Source of the DNA: Balaenoptera acutorostrata
Lineage: Eukaryota; Chordata; Mammalia; Artiodactyla; Balaenopteridae
Direction: 5' to 3'
NCBI RefSeq assembly: GCF_949987535.1
Contig: NC_080067.1
Span: 64,228,405 to 64,292,404 of the forward strand
DNA length: 64,000 nucleotides
The notes beneath the pieces are model-generated. The model saw only the letters and a list, made by a program, of their open reading frames with translations. It was not told where the DNA came from and did no database searches. Of the stretch, positions 22,096 to 34,060 are shown piece after piece (positions within the stretch are counted from its first letter, which is position 1; every line of letters begins with the position of its first letter). Made by a program: the position numbers and the translations under genes.

Positions 22096-24628
22096 AGAGA
22101 GACCTTCAAGATGGCAGAAGAGTAAGACGTGGAGATCACCTTCCTCCCCACAAATACATCAGAAATACATCTACATGTGGAACAACTCCTACAGAACACC
22201 TACTGAATGCTGGCAGAAGACCTGACTTCCCAAAAGGCAAGAAACTCCCCACGTACCTGGGCAGAGCAAAAGAAAAAGAAAAAACAGAGACAAAAGAATA
22301 AGGAAATGACCTGCACCTCTGGGAGGGACATATGAAGGAGGAAAAGTTTCCACACACTAGGAAGCCCCTTCACTGGCAGAGATGGGGGATGATGGTGGGG
22401 GAAGCTTTGGAGCCACAGAGAGCACAGCAAGAGGGTTGCAGAGGGCAAAGTGGAGAGATTCCCACACAGGGGATCGGTGCCAACCAGCACTCACCAGCCC
22501 GAGAGGCTTGTCTGCTCACCCACCTGGACAGCTGAGAGCTGGGAGCTGAGGATCAGGCTTTGGAGGCCAGATCCCAGGGAGAGGACTGGGGTTGGTTGCA
22601 TGAATAGAGCCTGAAGGGGGCTAGTGTGCTACAGTTAGCTGGAAGTGAGTCCGGGAAAAAGACTGGACCTGCCTAAGAGTCAAGAGACCATTGTTTTGGG
22701 GTGCGCGAGGAGAGGGGATTCAGAGCACCACCTAAACAAGCTCCAGAGATGGATGCAAGCCTCAGCTATCAGCGCAGCACCAGAGATGGGCAAGAAATGC
22801 TAAGGCTGCTGCTACAGCCACCAAGAAGCCTGTGTGCAAGCACAGGTCACTATCCACACCTCCCCTCCTGGGAGCCTGTGCAGCCCGCCACTGCCAGGGT
22901 CCCATGATCCAGGGACAACACCCCGGGAGAACACACGGCGTGCCACAGGCTGTTGCAAGGTCATGCCGGCCTCTGCCACCGCAGGCTCACCCTGCATCCC
23001 GTATCCCCCCCCTCCCCCAGGCCTGAGTGAGTCAGAGCCCCTGAATCAGCTGCTACTTTAACCCCATCCTGTCTGAGCAAAGAACAGATGCCCTCAGGCA
23101 CCCAACATGCAGAGGGGGGGCCAAATCCAAAGCTGAACCCCCAGAGCTGTGTGAACAAAGAAGAGAAAGCGAAATTTCTCCCAGTAGATTCAGGAGCAGC
23201 GAATTAAATCTCCACAATCAACTTGATGTACCCTGCATCTGTGGAATACCTGAATAGCCAACGAATCATCCCAAAATTGAGGCAGTGAACTGTGGGAGCA
23301 ATTATATATATATTTTTCCTTCTTCTCTTTTTATGAGTGTGTATGTGTATGCTTCTTTGTGTGATTTTGTCTGTATAGCTTTGCTTTTACCATTTGTCCT
23401 AGGGTTTTGTCTGTCCATTTTTCTTTTGGTTTTTTCGTTTGTTTAGTATAGTTTTTAGTGCTTGTTACATTGGTGGATTTCTTTTTTGGTTTGGTTGCTC
23501 TTTTCTTTCTTTTTTTTTCTTTTTCTTTATTACTTTTTAATTTTTTTTTTTAGACAAATCCCAAATATATTCTTTATTGTACCACAGTCTTTTATTATTT
23601 ACAAACCATCAGGGCTTTCACTTTAAGCTTTTTCCTTTGGGCAGTGGAGACTTACTCAAAGCAAGTTGAAGTTATCATGTATTGAGCAGCTACTATGGCC
23701 AGCCATTCATAGTATGTGCTGAGAGCAGTACCTTTGGGCAATAAATTGGGCGATTGCATGAACGGTGGTCTGGCTGAAGCTAAGACGGGAAAACTGGGAA
23801 AGAGGCAGTGGTCGCTGTGTAGCCACGAAGTGGTGAGAGCTAAACTGGGAGAGCAGAAGTGCAAATGAAAATGGAGGAAAGGGAGGAGTTGAGATAGATT
23901 TTGAAGGAAGCTTTCGAATTATCATTTAAAGTTTTCTCTCCATTATAAGAGGCTACACAATGGACTGAGAAGTTAGAACTACTTGAAGAGTTAAACTATC
24001 TTCTAAAGATATGCAATTACTTTTTAATTTTTAATTTTTAATAATTATTTTTTATCTTTTATTTTAATAACTTTATTTTATTTTGTTTTTTTCATTCTTC
24101 CTTTCTTTTTTTCTCACTTTTCTTCTGAGCTGTGTGGCTGACAGAGTCTTGGTGCTCTAGCCGGGTGTCAGGCCTGTGCGTCTAGGGTGGGAGAGCCGAG
24201 TTCAGGACATTGGTCCATCAGAGACCTCCTGGCTCCACATACTATCAAACAGCAAAAGCTCTCCCAGAGATCTCCATCTCAACCCTAAGACCCAGCTCCA
24301 CTCAACAACCAGCAAGCTACAGTGCTGGACAACCTATGTCAAACAACTAGCAAGACAGGAACACAGCCCCACTCTTTAGCAGAGAGGCTACCTAAAATCA
24401 TAATAAGGTCACAGACACCCCAAAACACACCATTGGATGTGGTCCTGCCCATCAGAAAGACAAGATCCAGCCTCATCCACCAGAGCACAGGCACTAGTGC
24501 CCTCAAACAGGAAGCCTACACAACCCACTGAAACAACTTTACCCACTGGGGGCAGACACCAAAAACAATGGGAACTACAAACCTGCAACCTGCGAAAAGG
24601 AGACCCCAAACACAGTAGGTTAAGCAAA
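22096..24628 (+). promoter_or_regulatory. 5' UTR of second-lineage L1 (interrupted)
   Basis: A GC-rich first part to about 23280 (CAGAGAGCACAGCAAGAGG, GGGAGCCTGTGCAGCCCGCC) is followed by a T-rich part (23300-23545 and 24016-24125), then the ORF1-proximal part with CTCCCAGAGATCTCCATCTC. The retrocopy at 23546-24015 splits the T-rich part. It carries the AAGATGG-type start motif of L1 promoters but otherwise differs from the 6538-7506 region. Confidence 0.75.
23546..24015 (-). pseudogene. Retroposed mRNA fragment, source gene unidentified
   Basis: Read on the minus strand this is a processed insertion ending in poly(A) (T-run at 23541-23550). The polyadenylation signal AATAAA (TTTATT at 23573-23578) lies about 22 bases before the tail. 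Perfect 17-bp copies of ATTACTTTTTAATTTTT flank it at 23529-23545 and 24016-24032, the signature of L1-driven retroposition. Minus-strand frames of 70 and 72 codons (23652-23864, 23707-23925) contain no domain I recognise, so it may be mostly 3' UTR. It lies inside the L1 5' UTR and is therefore younger than that L1. Confidence 0.85.
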
Positions 24629-25516
24629 ATGAGAAGACAGAGAAACACACAGGAGATGAAGGAGCAAGGTAAAAACCCACCACACCAAACAAATGAAGAA
24701 GAAATAGGTAGTCTACCTGAAAAACAATTCAGAGTAATGATAGTAAAGATGATCCAAAATCTTGGACATAGAATGGAGAAAATAAAAGAAACGTTTAACA
24801 AGGACCTAGAAGAACTAAAGAGCAAACAATGATGAACAACAAAATAAATGAAAATAAAAATTCTCTAGAAGGAATCAATAGCAGAATAACTGAGGCAGAG
24901 GAACGGAGAAGTGATCTGGAAGAAAAAATAGTGGAAATAACTACTGTAGACCAGAATAAAGAAAAAAGAATGAAAAGAATTGAGGGCAGTCTCAGAGACC
25001 TCTGGGACAACATAAACGCAACAACATTCAAATTATACGGGTCCCAGAAGAAGAAGAGAAAAAGAAAGGGGCTGAGAAAATATTTGAAGAGATTATAGTT
25101 GGAAACTTCCCTAATATGGGAAAGGAAATAGTTAGTCAAGTCCAAGAAGCACAGAGAGTCCCATACAGGAAAAATCCAAGAAGAAACACACCAAGACACA
25201 TATTAGACGAACTATCAAAAATTAAATACCAAGAAAAAATATTAAAAGCAGCACAGGAAAAACAACAAATAACATACAAGGGAATCCCCATAAGGTTAAC
25301 AGCTGATCTTTCAGCAGAAACTCTGCAAGCCAGAAGGGAGGGGCAGGACATATTTAAAGTGATGAAAGGGAAAAACCTACAACCAAGATTATGCTACCCA
25401 GCAAGGATTTCATTCAGATTTGATGGAGAAATTAAAACCTTTACAGACAAGCAAAAGCTAACAGAATTCAGGAGCACCAAACCAGCTTTACAACAAATGT
25501 TAAGGAACTTCTCTAG
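24629..25516 (+). pseudogene. L1 ORF1 relic, frameshifted
   Basis: Corresponds to ORF1 of the intact element. It reads well from MRRQRNTQEMKEQGKNPPHQ to ...LEELKSKQ, where a small deletion introduces a stop near 24830. It continues in a second frame (24829-25098: [18 protein letters not shown]) until another frameshift in the INATTFKLYG region near 25020, then resumes at about 25116 ([20 protein letters not shown]) to the CTD. No single protein can be made. Confidence 0.92.
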
Positions 25517-25574
25517 GCAGGAAACACAAGAGAAGGAAAAGACCTACAATCACAAATCCAAAACAATTAAGAAA

Positions 25575-28500
25575 ATGGTAATAGGAACATACATATCAAA
25601 AATTACCTTAAATGTAAATGGATTAAATGCTCCAACCAAAAGACATAGAATGGCTGAATGGAGACAAACACTAGGCCTGTATATATGCGGTCTACAAGAG
25701 ACCCACTTCAGACCTAGGGACACATATAGACTGAAAGGGAGGGGATGGAAAAAGATATTCCATGCAAATGGAAATACAAAGAAAGCTGGAGAAGCAATTC
25801 TCATATCAGACAAAATAGACTTTAAAATAAAGACTATTACAAGAGAAAAAGAAGGACACTACATAAGGATCAAGGGATAAATCCAAGAAGAACATATAAC
25901 AATTGTAAATATTTATGCACCCAACACAGGAGCAACTCAATACAGAAGGCAAATGCTAACAGCCATAAAAGGGGAAATTGACACTAACACAATCATAGTA
26001 GGGGACTATAACACCCCACTTTCGCCAATGGACAGATCACCCAAAATGAAAAGAAATAAGGAAACACAAGGTTTAAATGATACATTAAACAAGATGGACT
26101 TGATATTTATAAGACATTCTATCCAAAAACAACAGAATACGCTTTCTTCTCAAGTGCTCAGGGAACTTTCTCCAGGATAGATCATATCTTGGGTCACAAA
26201 TCAAGCCTTGATAAATTTAGGGAATTGAAATCGTATCAAGTGTCTTTTCTGACCACAACACTATGAGACTAGATATCAATTACAGGAAAAAATATGTAAA
26301 AAATACAAACACATGGAGGCTAAACAATACACTACTAAATAACCAAGAGATCACTGAAGAAATCAAAGAGGAAATCAAAAATATCTAGAAACAAATGACA
26401 ATGAAAACATGACCACCCAAAACCCATGGGATGCAGCAAAAGTAGTTCTAAGAGGGAAGTTTATAGCAATACAATCCTACCTCAAGAAACAAGAAACATC
26501 TCAAATAAACAAACTAACCTTACACCTAAAGCAATTAGAGAAAGAAGAACAAAAAACCCCCAAAGTTAGCAGAAGGAAAGAAATCATAAAGATCAGATCA
26601 GAAACAAATGAAAAATAAATGAAGAAAACAATAGCAAAGATCAATATAACTAAAAGCTGGTTCTTTGAGAAGATAAAGAAAATTGATAAACCATTAGGCA
26701 GACTCATCAATAAAAAAAAGGAGAAGACTCAAATCAATAGAATTAGAAATGAAAAAGGAGAAGTAACAACTGACACTGCAGAAATACAAAAGATCATGAG
26801 AGATTACTACAAGCAACTATATGCTAATAAAATGGACAGAAAGAAATGGACATATTCTTAGAAAATCACAACCTTCCGAGACTGAACCAGGAAGAAATAG
26901 AAAATATAAACAGTCCAATCACAAGCACTGAAATTGTGACTGTGATTAAAAATCTTCCAACAAACAAAAGCCCAGGACCAGATGGCTTCACAGGTGAATT
27001 CTATCAAACATTTAGAGAAGAGCTAACACCTATCCTTCTCAAACTCTTCCAAAATATAGCAGAGGGAGGAACCCTCCCAAACTCATTCTACGAGGCCACC
27101 ATCACCCTGATACCAAAACCAGACAAAGATGTCACAAAGAAAGAAAACTACAGGCCAATATCACTGATGAACATAGATGCAAAAATCGTCAACAAAATAC
27201 TAGCAAACAGAATTCATCAGCACATTAAAAGGATCATACACCACGATCAAGTGGGGTTTATCTCCAGAATGCAAGGATTCTTCAATATACGCAAATCAAT
27301 GTGATACACCATATTAACAAATTGAAGGAGAAAAACCATATGATCATCTCAATAGATGCAGAAAAAGCTTTTGACAAAATTCAACACCCATTTATGATAA
27401 AAGCCCTGCAGAAAGTAGGCATAGAGGGAACTTGCCTCAACATAATAAAGGCCATATATAACAAACCCACAGCCAACATCGTCCTCAATGGTGAAAAACT
27501 GAAACAATTTCCACTAAGATCAGGAACAAGACAAGGTTGCCCACTCTCACCACTATTATTCAACATAGTTTTGGAAGTTTTAGCCACAGCAATCAGAGAA
27601 GAAAAAGAAATAAAAGGAATCCAAAATGGAAAAGAAGAGGTAAAGCTGTCACTGTTTGCAGATGAAATCGTACTACACATAGAGAACCCTAAAGACTCTA
27701 CCAGAAAACTACTAGAGCTAATCAATGAATTTGGTAAAGTAGCAGGATACAAAATTAATGCATAGAAATCTCTTGCATTCCTATACACTAATGATGAAAA
27801 GTCTAAAAGAGAAATGAAGGAAACACTCTCATTTACCATTGCAACAAAAAGAATGATATACCTAAGAATAAACCTACCTAAGGAGACAAAAGACCTGTAT
27901 GCAGAAAACGATAAGACACTGATGAAAGAAATTCAAGATGATACAGATGGAGAGATATACCATGTTCTTGGATTGGAAGAATCAACATTGTGAAAATGAC
28001 TATACTACCCAAAGCAATCTACAGATTCAATGCAATCCCTATCAAACTACCAATGGAATTTTTAACAGAAGTAGAACAAAAAATTGCACAATTTGTATGG
28101 AAACACAAAAGACTCCAAATAGCCAAAGCAATCTTGAGAAAGTAAAACGGAGCTGGAGGAATCAGACTCTGTAACTTCAGACTGTACTACAAAGCTACCG
28201 TAATCAAGACAGTATGGTAATGGCATAAAAACAGAAATACACATCAATGGAACAGGACAGAAAACCCAGAGATAAACCCACACACATACGGTCACCTTAT
28301 TTTTGATAAAAGAGGCAAGAATATACAATGGAGAAAACACAGCCTTTTCAATAAGTGGTGCTGGGAAAACTGGACAGCTACATGTAAAAGAATGAAATTA
28401 GAACACTCCCTAACAGCATACACAAAAATAAACTCAAAATGGATTAAAGACCTAAGTGTAAGGCCAGACACTATAAAATTCTTAGAGGAAAACATAAGCA

Positions 28501-29370
28501 GACACTCTATGACATAAATCACAGCAAGATCCTTTGTGACCCACCTCCTAGAGGAATGGAAATAAAAACAAAAATAAACAAATGGGATCTAATGAAACTT
28601 AAAAGCTTTTGCACAGCAAAGGAAACCATAAACAAGACCAAAAGACAACCCTCAGAATGGGAGAAAATATTTGCAAATGCAGCAACTGACAAAAGATTAT
28701 TCTCCAAAACTTACAAGCCACTCATGCAGCTCAATATCAAACAAACAAACAACCCAATCCAAAAATGGGCAGAAGACCTATATAGACATTTCTCCAAAGA
28801 AGATATACAGATTGCCAACAAACACATAAAAGAATGCTCAACATCACTAATCATTAGAGGAATGCAAATCAAAACTACAATGAGGTATCATCTCACACCA
28901 GTCAGAATGGCCATCATCAAAAAAGCTACAAACAATAAATGCTGGAGAGGGTGTGGAATAAAGGGAGCCCTCTGGCACTGTTGGTGGGAATGTAAATTGA
29001 TACAGCCACTATGGAGAACAGTATGGAGGTTCCTTAAAACACTAAAAATAGAACTACTACACGATCCAGGAATCTCACTACTGGGTATATACCCTGAGAA
29101 AACCATAGTTCAAAAAGAGTCATGTACCACAATGTTCATTGCAGCTCTACTTACAATAGCCAGGACATGGAAGCATCCTAAGTGTCCATCGACAGATGAA
29201 TGGATAAAGAAGATGTGGTACATATATACAATGGAATATTACTCAGCCTTAAAAAGAAATGAAATTGAGTTATTTGTAGTGAGGTGGATGGACCTAGAGT
29301 CTGTCATACAGAGTAAGTCAGAAAGAGAAAAACAAATACCGTATGCTAAAACATATATATGGAATCTAAA
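25575..29370 (+). pseudogene. L1 ORF2 relic, multiple frameshifts and stops
   Basis: Starts [20 protein letters not shown] at 25575. The reading continues with breaks: endonuclease to a stop near 25878, a piece at 25953-26180, linker pieces at 26409-26861, RT at 26846-27304 ([14 protein letters not shown]) and 27301-27765, and the C-terminal Cys-rich domain at 28556-29416 ([14 protein letters not shown]). The RT catalytic motif reads FADE where the intact copy has FADD, a loss of a catalytic Asp independent of the frameshifts. Clearly dead. Confidence 0.93.
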
Positions 29371-29770
29371 AAACAAAAAAGGTTCTCATGAACCTAGGGG
29401 CAGGACAGGAATATAGATGCAGACATAGAGAATGGACTTGAGGACACGGGGAGGGGGAAGGGTAAGCTGGGACGAAGTGAGAGAGTGGCATGGACATATA
29501 TACACTACCATATGTAAAATAGATAGCTAGTGGGAAGCAGCTGCATAGCCCAGGGAGATCAGCTCAGTGCTTTGTGACCACCTAAAGGCATGGGATAGGG
29601 AGTGTGGGAGGGAAACACAAGAAGGAGGAGATAATGGCAATATATGTATATGTATAGCTGATTCACTTTGTTATAAAGCAGAAACTACACACCATTGTAA
29701 AGCAATTATACTCCAATAAATATGTTAAATTTATATATATATATATATATAATATATATATATATATATC
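29371..29770 (+). other. 3' UTR of second-lineage L1 plus (TA)n
   Basis: Contains GGACTTGAGGACACGGGGAG, a G-rich GGAGGGGGAAGGGTAAGC tract, GATAGCTAGTGGGAAGCAGC, and the terminal AAGCAATTATACTCCAATAA. A (TA)n run at 29733-29770 has replaced or extended the A-tail. Distinct from the 3' UTR at 12290-12490. Confidence 0.85.
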
Positions 29771-30545
29771 TCCAAAATCTAACCACTTTGCACTACCTCT
29801 CCCATTACCACTCTGGTCTAAATTGCCATCATCTCTCATCTATATTACTTCAATAGCCTCCTAATTGATCTGTCCATTGTACTCTTACCTCTAGTATTTA
29901 TTAAACAACAGTCAGATGATCCTTTTAAAATGGATTGTGTCACTCCTTTGCTCAAAACTGTCCAGTGATTCCTCCTTTCATTCAGAGTAAAATCCAAAGT
30001 CCTTACAATGTCCCACAAGGCTCTATATCTTCTCACATATTTACTCTGACCTCCTCTCCCCCTACACTCCTCCTCACTCACTCTCTCTGTTATAGCCACA
30101 CAGGCTTTCTTGGTGTCTCTCAAACATATCAGATACATTCTCATTTGGAGAACATTTATTCTAGATGTTTCTTTTTTCTGGAACGTTTTTCTCCCTGATA
30201 TTCACTTGGCTAACTCTCTCATGAAAAATCATCTTCTCAGTGAGACGTACTCTGACCTCCTTTTATATATTATAATCTGGACCAACATTTTCCCAGCACC
30301 CCTTGCCCCCTTAATTTGCTTTATTTTCCATTTTTCACAGTATTTACCTCATCCAGTTATTGTATAATTTATTTATTTCTATGTTGATTGTTTATTGTGT
30401 ATCTTCTCCCACTAGAACATAAGCTCCTCAAAGGCAGGAATTTTTTTGTTCCCTGATGATCCCTCAGACCCTTGCAGAGCCTAGCCCATGATAAGCCCTC
30501 CATGTAGTCAATCAAAAGTTGAATTGATGTTGAATGAAAGAAAAT
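29771..30545 (+). mobile_element. L2 LINE, downstream half of the split copy
   Basis: Picks up where 22085 stops: TCCAAAATCTAACCACTTTG, then TACTTCAATAGCCTCCTAAT, TGTGTCACTCCTTTGCTCAA (29938), TAAAATCCAAAGTCCTTACA, and GCTCCTCAAAGGCAGGAATT near 30422, ending with GATGTTGAATGAAAG at 30540. It is a continuous L2 3' half including the true 3' terminus, all diverged and non-coding. Confidence 0.88.
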
Positions 30546-30559
30546 TACTCTTACTACTG

Positions 30560-31215
30560 TGTGAATACTTGATTTCAGCAGGACAAGTATTTGGGAGCCT
30601 ACTGCAATGGTCCAGGTGGGAAACACTGGTATAGGGTGGTAGTGGCAGTAATGAAAAGAAGTGACACACTCAAAATGTAGTTTGGCAATGTTTACAATGA
30701 TAGATTGGATGAAGGGGTATGATCTGGTTTAAGGGAAAGAATCAAGAATAATCCTCAGATTTCCTGGATGAGCAAATGGGTGGCTAATTATGTTATGGAA
30801 TGGTTAAGAGGCAAGGAAAACTGATCAGAGAAGTGGATCAAGAGTCTGTATTGAATGGTAAGTTTGAGATGCCTGTGAGCCATCTAAGAGGTAATTTCAA
30901 GCTAGTAGTTATACGGGAGAGTCAAAATTAAAGTTCTTGGATATGTTTAGAAATTTTGGAATTATGAATATAAGAAAAGAATTTAAATCTACAGGAATGG
31001 GCAGATGAGAGAGAATAGATAAATTTTAATCATCTCTTGAAGAGGATCTCATTCTGGCCCTTAGATCCAGGTAAAGATACTGAGAAGAAGCAGTCAGTGA
31101 GGTGGGAGAAAAGCAGGAGGAAATTGCATGGTAAGAGCCAAGAGACAAAAATGTTTCAAGAAGTTGTCGAGTGTCCATTTGCTTTGGTAACACAGACACC
31201 GTTCATGGCATCACT
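30560..31215 (-). mobile_element. L2 LINE relic, antisense
   Basis: On + it reads as L2 complement: GGGAGCCTACTGCAATGGTC (30594), GATTGGATGAAGGGGTATGA, GTTTGAGATGCCTGTGAGCC (30862), GTGAGGTGGGAGAAAAGCAG (31098), AAGAAGTTGTCGAGTGTCCA. It starts within ~15 bases of the 3' end of the sense L2, so the two form an inverted pair. Confidence 0.8.
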
Positions 31216-31559
31216 AGTAGATGCAGTCTCAATGGAACAGTGAGTGTGGGAGCCAAATTATGTTCTAGTATATCACTATGCCTCTTTGTAATTTTATTAT
31301 AGCAGGAAGTAAAATTTCTATTATCTTTCAGTCAAATCAGGTCAACGTAATTACACACCCATTCAAGGGTAACAAAATATAAGTGGTAGAAAGTAATGTG
31401 GATCCAAAGTTGCCTTTTGAATCTAGGGAGCTGGGTAGGTATGCTGGGCTAGTTGTAGACCAACTGGTATGACCTAGCATCACAGAATCTAAGGAGTGGA
31501 GAGAATTTTAAAGGAGCATCCCAGAGAAAGAAAATGCATGGCATGCACATCTATTTTAA
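31216..31559. other. Intergenic DNA, nothing recognised
   Basis: No frame, repeat or RNA gene that I can support. Confidence 0.5.
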
Positions 31560-32060
31560 CCAATCATAGCATTTCTTCCTCATAAGCTGGGATAGTGTCA
31601 GAGGGCCACAGCGCTCCAGGCAGCCCTTACCAGTTGATCACACTTGGCATAGGAATTGAACCCATTCACTATCCCTATCTCAAGTCCCAAACAAGTCCCA
31701 CCTCCTTGTCTAATCCCGTTTACTTCACCTCTACAAAACCACAGGCAGTCATTTAGATTCTGCTTCAATAGGAGTAGGGAATAGCTATCGTCTTTTGAGG
31801 TTGAGTCAAAAGCTGCTCCCACTACTTTCCACTCCTTAGAAGCTATTGCAGCTCCATGAGCCACCGTAATCTTTTTGTCCCCATGTGTCAACCTTTCAGG
31901 TATTTGAAGACAGCTATTTATGTTTCCCTAAAACTTTCTCCTCTCCAGTAGAAACAACTTTAGGATCTTTATCAAAGGATCTAGTTTCTAGTCTCATACC
32001 ACCTTTATTCACTTTTACCAGCACTCTCATTTGCCTGAAAAATACATACCCCTCCACCAT
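31560..32060 (-). mobile_element. L3/CR1-like LINE fragment, antisense
   Basis: On + it carries the phrase CAGGTATTTGAAGACAGCTATTTATGTTTCCC (31898-31929) and neighbouring CTCTCCAGTAGAAAC. These correspond to the complement of CR1-clade LINE 3' regions. Strongly diverged; boundaries approximate. Confidence 0.5.
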
Positions 32061-32604
32061 CATGCTTTACATACTCACACTGAACTAAAAAACTGGAATA
32101 CCGGCCCTAAACAACAAATAGATAAAGGCATCCATATCTAACTTGTATATAGTCCCAGCTTCCAGATGCTAGAAGTTTTCCCCCAAGGACAGCAGAGGAA
32201 TAAGAACAAGTCTAAAGGGCTCCATGGGGATAAAGGGAGATCATGTAAAGAGGCATAAGTTCCAGCTGTTGGAACTTAGGCAGTCTAACTACTGAGTGGA
32301 ACAGATGATACATTCCAGGACGTTTTTCCCTTGGGCCATGTGAATTTTAAGACTGAAATATCTAGCAGGATAAAAATAGGTTCTGAATAAAATTACAGCA
32401 TATTGAAGATGAATAAATTTGGCTCTAATAGGCTAATAAAACAGACTGCATTATCTTTTAGTCAGTTTTTACATAAAGCAAACACTATTATTAACCTCCC
32501 CGCTGAAGCATTTCAGAGGAAAATTTTTTACTTGATTTTTCAGGTTTCTTACAAGTTAGTTTATTACACCAATATGGGGAATTAATCAAAACAAAATCAT
32601 ATTT
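32061..32604. other. Intergenic DNA, nothing recognised
   Basis: No feature I can support. The 60-codon frame at 32403-32585 has no domain. Confidence 0.5.
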
Positions 32605-32745
32605 TATTTCCAAATAGATTTTAAACTCCTTAAGGGCATGGACCATTTTTTTTCCTTTCTTGTATTTCATCCAGTGATTGGAATATAAAGGATACTCAAA
32701 TTATGTGCTTATTAACATAAAAATAATGAATAAATGAAAATTAGT
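32605..32745 (+). mobile_element. L2 LINE 3' end
   Basis: Contains TTTTAAACTCCTTAAGGGCA then TGGACCATTTTTTTTCC, TTGTATTTCATCCAGTGATT and a terminal AATAATGAATAAATGAAAA, the layout of the L2 3' terminus. Confidence 0.75.
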
Positions 32746-33890
32746 TTTATAAGCATAGAAAATGTCTTAAACTTTTGGTTAGTCTTCAGTGTCTTTATTA
32801 CTGGGTCTGCAGAAATAACCAAAAATTTCAAATTGTTCCTTGGAAATTGATCTACCTCTCTTGTGTATCCCACTGATAACCACCAGCAGCTTATACAAAT
32901 CATATAGAAAGGCACTGAGACCTTCCATTTGCACAAGACAAGAGGGAGATCTTATTTCTTAATCTTGTCTTCTCTTCCTTGGCTTTCCTGTCGTTGCTAG
33001 TAACTTTTTATGATCACCAGCAGTTTCTCTTAAATAGCATTCTGTTACTCAGACACCTCAACTGCAGCCCTCTCTTTATAGGATATCATGAAAGTTTTAG
33101 TTAGTCTGGGTTGAGAATTTCCCAGTTTTGCTTTTTTCCTTTTTCTTTATTCACTGCTTGACCCCATTGTTTCAGTTTCCAGTAAGTCTTGTCACTTCTA
33201 CTAATAAGAAAGAATGGAGTCACACTGCCTTGGATACCACACTTCATGAGGAACAGGTCTGCTAGCTATACATAAAGCTTTAAATTCATAAAGCTTCTTG
33301 AAAAAGAAGTTGTCAAAATGACATTGGCAGTGACTGAGTAATTTGAAAAATTAAAGTACTTCCTAAGGGTCAGTTTAGGGAATCTTGGCTTTAATCTTTC
33401 TGAGATAACTACTTATCAAAATGAAAAATCCTTGCGATAAAGCCATTTTCAAACTATGGGCAAGAAATTAGGGAATGATTTCTTATAGCCTTAAGGTACA
33501 GAGCAAAGGATGCTATTACTTTTTGAGTAAATAAAGTTTGAACTTTACTTACATGAATTGCTGCATCCCCTCACCTTTGGCCAGAAGATTATTCTTGTAA
33601 AAGCATATGTATTATTATGTTATTTCATACTGCAAAGACAGAAATACTTTTGTAAGTTAGATATCTCTTCAATCTTATGTCACTCCAGTTTTATTAGTAT
33701 TTTTTCATGATAATCCTCATAATACTAAATATGCATGCATGTGTTTGGGTATGCACTTAACCATTCGTATGCACCGTTGTGAGATGTGAGCTTCTTTTTT
33801 TAATTCTTTATTAACCAAAGTGGATCATACATTTTCCCCCAAAATAAGCCAAAGAGAATCATAACATTTTTTTTTTGAATCATAACATTT
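32746..33890. other. Intergenic DNA, nothing recognised
   Basis: About 1.1 kb without a recognisable repeat or gene. The antisense 74-codon frame at 32712-32936 lacks any domain or context. A T-run lies at 33868-33876. Confidence 0.5.
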
Positions 33891-33894
33891 TAAT

Positions 33895-34060
33895 GCTGCA
33901 AAGTTCCCCAGAGATCTTATAGTTCAAGGTCTTCATTTTACAGATGAAGTAACCGAGGCCCAGAGGTTAAATGACTAGGCAACTATTATAGAGAGCAATT
34001 TAAATGGCATTGCAAGCCTCAAAACAGCTCATTCGTTGGCCTGCAATGACCCTAGTCCTC
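33895..34060 (-). mobile_element. MIR/L3-type element, antisense
   Basis: Contains the widespread phrase TTCATTTTACAGATGAAGTA, followed by ACCGAGGCCCAGAGGTTAAA and TGACTAGGCAACTATTA, preceded by CCAGAGATCTTATAGTTCAA. This is the reverse complement of the MIR core-to-3' region, or of the related L3-tailed family. Confidence 0.7.

Larger units (their letters stand above)
22096..29730 (+). mobile_element. Full-length but broken L1 of a second lineage
   Basis: Starts with CTTCAAGATGGCAGAAGAGT at about 22105. It has a long 5' UTR (~2.06 kb once the retrocopy is removed), a broken ORF1, a broken ORF2 and a ~360-bp 3' UTR ending CTATTATACTCCAATAAA-type sequence before a TA run. The 5' and 3' UTRs are unlike those of the L1 at 6538, while the coding regions align closely, so two lineages with different control regions coexist. 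The flanks are two halves of one L2, which fixes the insertion site; the TSD is blurred by the AT microsatellite. Confidence 0.93.
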
